Source: Solidesulfovibrio magneticus RS-1 (GTDB taxonomy: Bacteria > Desulfobacterota > Desulfovibrionia > Desulfovibrionales > Desulfovibrionaceae). From it: a stretch of DNA of 64,000 bases. Where the stretch lies: assembly GCF_000010665.1 (NCBI RefSeq), contig NC_012796.1, forward strand, positions 4,736,001 to 4,800,000, read 5' to 3'. Below, one piece after another: positions 6,808 through 13,324 of the stretch (positions within the stretch are counted from its first letter, which is position 1; the number at the start of each line of letters is the position of its first letter). The notes under the pieces were generated by a model. That model saw only the letters and a program-made list of their open reading frames with translations, made no database searches and was not told the origin of the DNA. Both the position numbers and the translations under genes were made by a program.

Positions 6808-9429
6808 TCAGGATTCAATGATTTGCTGCATCTGCTTTAGAGAGAATGTGTAGCACTCTGCTGGATTGTCATTAATTTTTACGGAGTACGTCTTCTTTTC
6901 ATTCTTCTTTGTGATAATCCATCCACGTTCATGCCAGATATTTACAACAGCATGAAACTCGAAGCACTTTTGAATGCATTCTTTTAAAGCTTTTGAGGTA
7001 AAGCTTATACTGTCACTCCCCGAATCCCATCTTCCATAGCATTTACTAATGATTTGCTTGTTATTTTTATCAAAAAAATTACTTTTATTTTCAATGGCAA
7101 ACGAATGAAGATATTTGAACGCTTCTTTGCCAACATCTGATTCTTCAGAGCCATCGACGACAGACGGCCAAAGACTTTCAACTATCTTCCCTGGTTCAAG
7201 AAAACTTAACTCTGGCATAGCCTTTTGCATGAGAAAGCCAGCCATAACAATACTGGCAAGGTACTTTGAAATTCGACCAGCAGCATTATTTCGGCCAGCT
7301 TTGTTAGACAAGTAATCAGCAAATTGAAAATATCTTTGCCTCCAATCTTCCCAAGCACTCCTTTCTGTGACAAGATATCTTATATATCTATCAGCAGCAT
7401 GACCATAATTAGCACAAGCAATCCCTTTGAGCTTATCTACGAACTGCCTGTTGTTAGTTCTTCCAAATGGGCTACCCCAGCAACTAACGCAGCGCGCTGC
7501 AGCTCCTCCATGACCTTCTGCATACATTGTGATCTTTTGCTCGCCATTGGACATCAATACCGTTTTCCAACTTTTCTTACGCTGAATACCAGTTGGCGCA
7601 CCTCTACCCTTCCCTTTACCACCAGCTATTTCATAGATGATGCTGCTTATATTTGAACTATCCTGAATTATCCCGTTACCTTTCAGAGCTTGCTTAGTGT
7701 CATCTAAGAAAAGCGGGATCGATCTAAAAACACTCGCAGCGGTACCTGACCAAGCTTTCGTATTATTCCAAGTATGAACAACAGAAGCATCATGGTTCTT
7801 ATCAGGATCTCCCCACGCTGAAGCTGCCAACATCATCGTGATAGACTTACCTGAAGAAGTTTGATGAGCTAGATCATATATGAAGTTATCAGCACCTATG
7901 ATGTCAAGAATAGGAGGGACAAAACTTCCAAAGATATAACTTACAACCAAAGGATACTCTTCAACAAGACGAACCATATTTATCCACTCAGAGTAACTTC
8001 CACTTGCTTTTATACCTTCTACCATCTGAGAAGTTCCATCATGAAGATCCTTGAATCGCAAGTATGATCCCTCCGGAAGTTGCCCAACACATACATTACC
8101 AAGAAGAAATACATTAGATCCAGAATCCCAACCGAGGCTAGAAGTGACGCTATACCTTGGAATGACTTTTTCATTGACACTCAAAAAGATGCTTATATAC
8201 TCGACAAGATAACGCGAAGATAGAGAAGTCACATTAACGCCATACATCGACAATAAAGTTATCTTAGAAGCATTAGCTACGGTTTCTCTTTCAACCTTGA
8301 TCGACTTCCAAACTCCGCATTCTAAAAATGTCAACTCTATAGCCTGGGTAGAGTTATCGATATCAACATAAACTGCACTTATATAGACAACATTGCGCGA
8401 AGCTGAGATCGCAACCTGCTGACGCTGTTTTCCACGTCCAATCAATTCATATCTAACGACTCCATTTAACATACTCAATGAGTACTCATCTGGAATAGCA
8501 TACTGCCCAAGTTCAGGTCGTTCTATGAGCAGGTCTGCTTCTATAGGATTATGATCGTTGACAACCGTTGGCTTTGAATATGGTTTATAATTATTTCGAC
8601 ATCTTTGTATTTCTGACTGTATCCATTCAAGCTGACCGCTTCCTTTCTCCTTAGCTTTATCTCCAATTTTGAAGTTTAACAAAATATAAGTCACTTCATC
8701 GTCATTGAACCCAGCAGAGATAAGCTTCATTATGACTTTCGCAATTATTTCAGACCGGCTACCTAGATCGGCCCCATTGACTATATAGCCATGATACTCT
8801 TCGCCTACCATTTGGATAAGCTTATTCAAATATTCGACATTATAACAATCGCCTGGACTAACGTACATCAAATCACTTAAATCATAGTTTGATTTATCCA
8901 TTAACAACCAATCAGGAGCTTCAGCAACTTCTACGTCATTAATTATCCTATAAATTTCATTCGTCTCTGGATGAATAGAAAAAGGTGCGACGACCTGACC
9001 GCCAACACCTCGAACATCGAAAATTGAAACCTTTTTAAACAATGGGTGCTTTACTGGAAAACTATTGACCTCTTTATTTTCAGGATATAAATAATACCGG
9101 TGTTCCCCTTTGGCAGTTTTAACAGTAAATGTATCTCTTACTTCAAAATTATTACTAGCAACAAATCTAGAAAACAAAACTTGGTTATCAATATCCAAAA
9201 CAATGACGCCACTACTAGGACCAGTAACGATACCTGCGTTGCAATTCAAAAAGTCTGTATGATTAAATTGCCTTTTTTCATAAGAATACTTTGCCCATCC
9301 GCTTTCTATCGGAACCTTCCCTTTAAGCTGTATAAAATTGAAACGCTGAGCCATTCTTATCAACCATTCGATCCTCTCGGCATTATCTAACGAATAGTTA
9401 GACTTCATATCCAAATTTTCGTTATTCAT
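6808..9429 (-). CDS. Prim-Pol primase fused to DUF927 helicase-like domain
   Basis: The 873-residue protein starts with a bifunctional primase/polymerase (Prim-Pol) domain: NAGIVTGPSSGVIVLDID with acidic residues at 79 and 81, GEHRYYLY near 110, and DVRGVGGQVVAP near 150. From about residue 320 to the end it is a DUF927 domain, with SLGWDSGSNVF, the P-loop HQTSSGKS, a Walker B-like PLFLDDTKQA and GGKGKGRGA. DUF927 proteins are predicted DnaB/D5-like NTPases of phages and plasmids. The likely job is priming and unwinding for element replication. It is AT-rich compared with the backbone. The start overlaps the upstream ribbon-helix-helix gene by 8 nt, so the two are co-translated. Confidence 0.88.
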   Translation of the reverse strand: MNNENLDMKSNYSLDNAERIEWLIRMAQRFNFIQLKGKVPIESGWAKYSYEKRQFNHTDFLNCNAGIVTGPSSGVIVLDIDNQVLFSRFVASNNFEVRDTFTVKTAKGEHRYYLYPENKEVNSFPVKHPLFKKVSIFDVRGVGGQVVAPFSIHPETNEIYRIINDVEVAEAPDWLLMDKSNYDLSDLMYVSPGDCYNVEYLNKLIQMVGEEYHGYIVNGADLGSRSEIIAKVIMKLISAGFNDDEVTYILLNFKIGDKAKEKGSGQLEWIQSEIQRCRNNYKPYSKPTVVNDHNPIEADLLIERPELGQYAIPDEYSLSMLNGVVRYELIGRGKQRQQVAISASRNVVYISAVYVDIDNSTQAIELTFLECGVWKSIKVERETVANASKITLLSMYGVNVTSLSSRYLVEYISIFLSVNEKVIPRYSVTSSLGWDSGSNVFLLGNVCVGQLPEGSYLRFKDLHDGTSQMVEGIKASGSYSEWINMVRLVEEYPLVVSYIFGSFVPPILDIIGADNFIYDLAHQTSSGKSITMMLAASAWGDPDKNHDASVVHTWNNTKAWSGTAASVFRSIPLFLDDTKQALKGNGIIQDSSNISSIIYEIAGGKGKGRGAPTGIQRKKSWKTVLMSNGEQKITMYAEGHGGAAARCVSCWGSPFGRTNNRQFVDKLKGIACANYGHAADRYIRYLVTERSAWEDWRQRYFQFADYLSNKAGRNNAAGRISKYLASIVMAGFLMQKAMPELSFLEPGKIVESLWPSVVDGSEESDVGKEAFKYLHSFAIENKSNFFDKNNKQIISKCYGRWDSGSDSISFTSKALKECIQKCFEFHAVVNIWHERGWIITKKNEKKTYSVKINDNPAECYTFSLKQMQQIIES

Positions 9430-9595
9430 TTCCAGCCTCGCCTATGCTATTGACGTTTTCCAGATAAAACTTGACCGCCGTTCTCACCATGTCAGAAATT
9501 GAGACTCCTTTTAATTTGCTCAAAACTCTAATTTTTCTATATGCAGCCTTAGAAAAACAAACTGACGTTCTTACGGGCCATTGAGTCTGTTTCAT
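9422..9595 (-). CDS. Ribbon-helix-helix (CopG/Arc-like) DNA-binding protein
   Basis: This 57-residue frame has the ribbon-helix-helix layout: a short strand WPVRTSVCF, helix 1 SKAAYRKIRVLSKLKG, then SISDMVRTAVKFYLEN as helix 2. GGAGGTTGTGAA precedes the ATG at 9595. The stop lies inside the start region of the primase-helicase gene (8-nt overlap). By position it is probably an autoregulator of that operon. A conserved 21-bp motif lies 22 nt upstream of the ATG and recurs before another small gene at 11517, which makes it the best candidate operator. Partner of a toxin-antitoxin pair is unlikely, because the overlapping gene is a replication protein. Confidence 0.8.
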   Translation of the reverse strand: MKQTQWPVRTSVCFSKAAYRKIRVLSKLKGVSISDMVRTAVKFYLENVNSIGEAGNE

Positions 9596-9616
9596 TTCAC
9601 AACCTCCAAGAATTTA

Positions 9617-9637
9617 ATTTACATATGTTTGTCCAAA
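9617..9637 (-). promoter_or_regulatory. Duplicated 21-bp upstream motif, copy 1
   Basis: ATTTACATAT, one variable base, then TTTGTCCAAA lies just before the Shine-Dalgarno of the RHH gene. It matches the copy at 11539-11559 with one mismatch, at nearly the same distance from the GGAGG. The central ACATATGT is palindromic here. It could be an operator or part of a shared promoter. Confidence 0.6.
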
Positions 9638-9725
9638 TTTAACGACATCATTGACTTAATCGCAAAACTCATAGACGAGATCCATGCCAATTGAATTTAA
9701 CAACACCCAAAGGATTCATGGATAA

Positions 9726-9757
9726 AGGGCACTCCAAACAATTGCCAGGAGTGCCCT
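9726..9757 (-). terminator. Terminator of the D5-type helicase gene
   Basis: A perfect 10-bp stem (AGGGCACTCC and GGAGTGCCCT) lies 35 nt past the stop at 9792. On the minus strand it is followed by TTTATCC. The stem is strong and the U-tract is short. Confidence 0.65.
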
Positions 9758-9791
9758 ATACGAAAGCCTACAAACAACAAGTCAGAAGCTA

Positions 9792-11228
9792 TTACTTCAA
9801 ACTGATCATCCCATTCTCAGCATCAATGGATAACTCTGCTTGAAAATCACCTTTAACATCAAGCGCAGAGGAAAAACTCGCACAAGCTAATTTATGATCG
9901 TTTATATCTGAAGCTTCTCCCTTCCGGTACTCCAAAGAGTCATCCAAGACTTTCTTCGGTGGGCATAAACCTTGTTCCTGCCACTGCAGACATCCTCTGA
10001 CTAACGAAGCTAAAATGCCAGACTTTTCAGACAAGAGCTTTTCTTTTAAATGATTATCACGCTTACGTTCAGAATCACAGGAAGGGTTATCTACAAACTT
10101 CACGTTAAGTTTCAGCAACTGAATCCGACTCCAAAGAGCATAGTCTTTAGAATCGGCCTTAGGCTTTTTATTTGTCAAAAGAAACAATTGATGCGTAGGC
10201 TTAAACGAGACGAGATCTCCGAACAAATGCCGACCCTTAAGCGTATCATTACCTGTCAGTCTTTTAACAATAGCTGGATTAAGATTTTCAGAATCATCAA
10301 TTTCACTGGCCCAGGCAATACGACGACCACGTAAATCCATAATATCTGGACTCGGGTCACTGCTATTTCTTGGCTTTTTCAATTTAAGCAACAGATCATG
10401 ACTAAATGGCTCTGCCAAACTCCCAAGCACTTCAGACAGCACTTCGAAGAGAGTTCCCTTACCATTACGACCTTCACCATAAAAAATAGGCAAAATGTGT
10501 TCAGTACACATCCCTGTCAATGAATACCCAAGGAGCCTCAGAACATAATCAACCATTTCTTTATCGTTATCAAACATACTCATAAGAAATTTATTCCAAA
10601 TCGGAGCCTTACACGAAAGACCTTTCCATTCGACAGGAGCAAATGATTTCAAGTAGTCTTTAGGGTCAGACTTAATTGACTTGCCAGTTTTTAAGTCAAT
10701 GACTTTGTTTTGACAGCAAAGAACCATAGGTTTATTATCCCATTCGTCTCCTCGGATAGCTAAAGAATTTTCTCCACTTCCAGCTATCGTCAAAATAGAT
10801 CTCATCCGTTTCATGGTGTTAATGGAGCTAATTCTAAAATCCAATTTTTTCAGATGAGCATCAACTGCCTTGACACCGTGAGAATTTTCAAATGCCATTT
10901 CTTTAAAAGCTTTGGCCCTAAAAATACTCTTAATATCTTCATACGCGTCAACAACTTTCGAGACAGCTTCTAAGTAAGAATTTTTAACATCAATCTCCCA
11001 GTGCGTATTGTTGTATTTATACCATTTTTTATCTGAGCAATCGTAGCAAAATTTATTTTTATTGGCTTCAACATAAAAACCAGCATCGCCAACTTCATTT
11101 TTCTGTAGCAACTTATCAATATCTAAAAAATCAGAACCATTTTTCGTCATTTTTGGATTTTTCTTGTTTGCTTTTACCGAAGAAGCCAAAATAGCCTTAT
11201 TACTCACGTTATTTTTCTTATCTGTCAT
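9792..11228 (-). CDS. D5/P4-type superfamily 3 helicase (phage/plasmid primase C-terminal family)
   Basis: The 478-residue protein matches the C-terminal half of phage P4 alpha and poxvirus D5 primase-helicases. Residues about 60-220 form the D5_N-like region (WYKYNNTHWEID, WNKFLMSMF), then LLGYSLTGMCTEHILPIFYG leads into the Walker A GEGRNGKGT (251-259). Walker B-type residues are in GRRIAWASEID, and sensor-type residues in HQLFLLTNKKPK. The N-terminal 45 residues are basic and probably disordered. No primase domain is present, so priming must come from another protein, and two candidate primases lie within the same element. No clear ribosome binding site precedes the ATG at 11228. Confidence 0.85.
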   Translation of the reverse strand: MTDKKNNVSNKAILASSVKANKKNPKMTKNGSDFLDIDKLLQKNEVGDAGFYVEANKNKFCYDCSDKKWYKYNNTHWEIDVKNSYLEAVSKVVDAYEDIKSIFRAKAFKEMAFENSHGVKAVDAHLKKLDFRISSINTMKRMRSILTIAGSGENSLAIRGDEWDNKPMVLCCQNKVIDLKTGKSIKSDPKDYLKSFAPVEWKGLSCKAPIWNKFLMSMFDNDKEMVDYVLRLLGYSLTGMCTEHILPIFYGEGRNGKGTLFEVLSEVLGSLAEPFSHDLLLKLKKPRNSSDPSPDIMDLRGRRIAWASEIDDSENLNPAIVKRLTGNDTLKGRHLFGDLVSFKPTHQLFLLTNKKPKADSKDYALWSRIQLLKLNVKFVDNPSCDSERKRDNHLKEKLLSEKSGILASLVRGCLQWQEQGLCPPKKVLDDSLEYRKGEASDINDHKLACASFSSALDVKGDFQAELSIDAENGMISLK

Positions 11229-11325
11229 AACAGGCTCCAGACTAATTTAAAAATAGCATTGTTTATTTGACAGAAATTACGACGCCAATAAATAATAACG
11301 ATATTTGCACTTAATTTTCTGATTT

Positions 11326-11517
11326 TTAACCTCGTGGCCTTAGAAGTAAGTGATTTTTGTACAAGTTTTTCGACGTCTTTTTCAAATATAAATCTACTTC
11401 ACTTTTTAGACCATTAGACACAAAAGCTGAACAGTGCTCATTTTCTATACGATTCTTTATCCAATCTGACTTAGTCACAAACCATAAAGGATTTGCCGAG
11501 CTCAATGATCGATTCAT
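11326..11517 (-). CDS. Small protein of unknown function, same upstream motif as the RHH gene
   Basis: The ATG at 11517 is preceded by GGAGGTTTAAGTG and opens a 63-residue basic frame beginning MNRSLSSANPLWF. A segment FVSNGLKSEVDLYLKK could be a helix, and the tail is rich in K, L and R. No family is recognised. Its upstream region repeats the 21-bp motif found before the RHH gene at 9595, which argues that it is a real gene under the same control. It could be a second small DNA-binding protein. The D5 helicase gene lies 97 nt downstream. Confidence 0.5.
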   Translation of the reverse strand: MNRSLSSANPLWFVTKSDWIKNRIENEHCSAFVSNGLKSEVDLYLKKTSKNLYKNHLLLRPRG

Positions 11518-11538
11518 CACTTAAACCTCCATGCTTTT

Positions 11539-11559
11539 ATTTACATATATTTGTCCAAA
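11539..11559 (-). promoter_or_regulatory. Duplicated 21-bp upstream motif, copy 2
   Basis: ATTTACATAT, A, TTTGTCCAAA lies upstream of the 63-residue gene and differs at one base from the copy at 9617-9637. The spacing to the GGAGG motif agrees within 2 nt between the copies. The sequences outside the motif diverge, so it is likely to have been kept for a function. Confidence 0.6.
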
Positions 11560-11624
11560 CTCATTGATAGCTAAATCCATTTTGCAAACGCTAGCTTCCA
11601 GCCTCGCACGCGCGGTGGACTTCC

Positions 11625-11684
11625 GTTACAACCGCAATTCGTAACATATTGATTTTTCTAGATGTTACGAAGTTGCGGTGTAAC
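11625..11684. repeat. 23-bp imperfect inverted repeat in a gene-free gap
   Basis: The arms 11625-11647 (GTTACAACCGCAATTCGTAA then CAT) and 11662-11684 are near-perfect inverted copies separated by 14 nt. The arm cores are CGTAACAT and ATGTTACG. It sits in the 350-bp gap between the leftward helicase operon and the rightward small genes. A regulator site, an element processing site or a hairpin are all possible. Confidence 0.6.
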
Positions 11685-11867
11685 AGACCACGCACAACAC
11701 ATCCCCTGACTCAAGCAGCTACTTCCTCGTACGCAGAAAATTCAGACAAGCCGCAAACAGCACTTGAATACCCATGATAGCCAATGGTATAAAAACTGAT
11801 GCAGCTGCTACGACTGAAACAGGAAAAGCCCTGGGCGATCCTCAAGGTATCTCGGCGGCAATATGAA

Positions 11868-12017
11868 ATGAAACGCCCTTGGAAACGAGCTGGGCTATCC
11901 CGTTCAAGCTTCGAAGAATTGCTGCTGAGTCTGCCCGATGGTTTCGTTGATCACTGTCATCGGGATGCAGATGCGGAGAAACTGGCGAACGCCATTTTCG
12001 GCATGGAGACGGAGTAA
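11868..12017 (+). CDS. Small hypothetical protein
   Basis: The 49-residue frame from the ATG at 11868 reads MKRPWKRAGLSRSSFEELLL and continues to an acidic end. An in-frame TTG at 11799 would give 72 residues, but neither start has a strong ribosome binding site. It ends 3 nt before the next frame, so the two look like a pair. No family is recognised. Confidence 0.4.
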   Translation: MKRPWKRAGLSRSSFEELLLSLPDGFVDHCHRDADAEKLANAIFGMETE

Positions 12018-12020
12018 TTG

Positions 12021-12206
12021 ATGGGATGGGTTTATCTCATGGGCGGGATGGTCATCGTCGGCGCTCTGGCCTTGCTCTTCGCGCTCAACGTCAAACGTGG
12101 AGAGGGCACGCCTATGCACGGCTTCTTTGACTTCGAACGTTACAAAACGAACGAGCTGACCAAGCGCCAAGCATCGAAGCATCCTGATCATAAACAAGGC
12201 AACTGA
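12021..12206 (+). CDS. Small single-pass membrane protein
   Basis: The ATG at 12021 follows GGAG by 6 nt and gives 61 residues. Residues about 3-23 (WVYLMGGMVIVGALALLFAL) are one membrane span, and the rest is a basic, charged tail containing FFDFERYKTNELTKRQ. It is tightly linked to the upstream small gene. The function is unknown; on mobile elements, such small inner-membrane proteins may be defence or exclusion factors, but nothing here shows that. Confidence 0.5.
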   Translation: MGWVYLMGGMVIVGALALLFALNVKRGEGTPMHGFFDFERYKTNELTKRQASKHPDHKQGN

Positions 12207-12286
12207 AAATTTTTCTTTTATTAACTGTTGCCTATTGGACGATTTCTCGATAGATGAGCAGCATTCAATTCACCAAAGAGGATCAC

Positions 12287-12691
12287 ATGGAAGAATATCT
12301 GCAGAGCGCACTTGAGATCGTAAAGGCCCAAGCCAGCGCCAGGCCCATGACGGAAGACGAGATTATCAGCATGGTTCGTTCCATTGCCAATGGGATCGCT
12401 GCCATCAATGCTGGTCAGGAGTCATCCAAAACCGAAGATTCTGCTGCGCCGGCCATGGACCCGAAAAAGGCTATCAAGGAAGCGTCCATTACCTGCCTGG
12501 AATGTGGCAAGTCGTTCAAGGTCATCACCAAGAAGCATCTCGCCGTCCATGGATTGACGCCTGAGGAGTATAAGGCGAAGCACGGCTATAAAAAGACCCA
12601 GGCTCTCGCCTGCAAGTCCTTGGCCCGTGAGCGCCGCGCCAAGATGAAAGACATGAAGCTTTGGGAACGGAAAGGGAACAAGGCCGAATAG
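12287..12691 (+). CDS. MucR/Ros-type C2H2 zinc-finger transcriptional regulator
   Basis: The 134-residue protein matches the Ros/MucR family. The zinc finger is CLECGKSFKVITKKHLAVH, followed by GLTPEEYKAKHGYKKT, the family's DNA-binding core. The N-terminal half is helical (EYLQSALEIVKAQ), as in MucR oligomerization regions. The ATG at 12287 has AAAGAGGATCAC before it; the ATG at 12254 would add 11 residues without such support. Ros/MucR proteins bind AT-rich DNA and silence genes, so it may control the AT-rich replication operons of this element. An intrinsic terminator follows. Confidence 0.9.
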   Translation: MEEYLQSALEIVKAQASARPMTEDEIISMVRSIANGIAAINAGQESSKTEDSAAPAMDPKKAIKEASITCLECGKSFKVITKKHLAVHGLTPEEYKAKHGYKKTQALACKSLARERRAKMKDMKLWERKGNKAE

Positions 12692-12737
12692 ATTTTCGCT
12701 CGATGCCGCCCGCCTGATGTGATGCGGCTTCCCCCTC

Positions 12738-12772
12738 AGCCCCAGCGCGCCTCCCCGTGCTGGGGCTTTTTT
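12738..12772 (+). terminator. Terminator after the MucR-type gene
   Basis: AGCCCCAGC (12738-12746) pairs with GCTGGGGCT (12759-12767), and a run of T follows. This is a typical rightward intrinsic terminator. Confidence 0.85.
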
Positions 12773-12784
12773 CGGATCAACAGA

Positions 12785-12988
12785 CTAGAAGCAAAACCAA
12801 TCCGGCAGCTCGTCCGCACTGTCATCGGATTCTTCTTCAGGGGAGCAGCTACTTTCCGTAAGATCAGGCAATTTGCCCCCCGGCGTCACGTGCAGGGGAG
12901 CTTCACCTTGCTGGGGCAGATCATCTTCAAGCCCAAAGGTAGCAAAGGGAAGCGCATAGCGTTTAAGCATTTCATTGAATTTATTCAT
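12785..12988 (-). CDS. Small acidic hypothetical protein
   Basis: GGAGGAGAAAGAAAA precedes the ATG at 12988, giving 67 residues. The N-terminus MNKFNEMLKRYALPF is basic and amphipathic; the C-terminal half is strongly acidic (EEESDDSADELPDWFCF). The acidic end with terminal aromatic residues resembles SSB-type or sigma-type interaction tails, but no family is recognised. It lies downstream of the TOTE-type primase gene on the same strand, across a 336-bp gap. Confidence 0.55.
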   Translation of the reverse strand: MNKFNEMLKRYALPFATFGLEDDLPQQGEAPLHVTPGGKLPDLTESSCSPEEESDDSADELPDWFCF

Positions 12989-13278
12989 TTTTCTTTCTCC
13001 TCCAATTTTTATCAAGTTCCAACGTTCCCAACACATTCCCAACAGCAGCAACCAAAATTAACTCATTATTTCAAAGTGTTATGTGCTTTGTTGTGAGCGT
13101 TACGACTGTTGGCACCCCCAAAAGCCTTCTTCCGCTTTTGCCATGGCAATGCCCCAAAAACTCTTTCAGATCTGGCATCGGCATCGAATCTTCTAGGCTA
13201 TGCCCCCTTTTTTGCTCCCAACAGGCCAATCAGTCCCAACATGCAATTAACATCCTGTTTTTAAAACACATTTCAAAG

Positions 13279-13311
13279 GGGACCTGTTAGAACAGGCTTC
13301 CAACAGGTCCC
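13279..13311 (-). terminator. Possible terminator after the TOTE-type primase gene
   Basis: A perfect 10-bp stem, GGGACCTGTT at 13279-13288 and AACAGGTCCC at 13302-13311, lies 14 nt past the stop at 13325. On the minus strand only a short CCTTTG follows. The gap 12989-13278 shows no further gene. Confidence 0.5.
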
Positions 13312-13324
13312 TACAGCCACCGGA

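Noticed and set aside
9422-9595. Ribbon-helix-helix gene as an antitoxin
   Set aside because: Its overlapping partner is a 873-residue primase-helicase, not a small toxin; autoregulation of the operon fits better.
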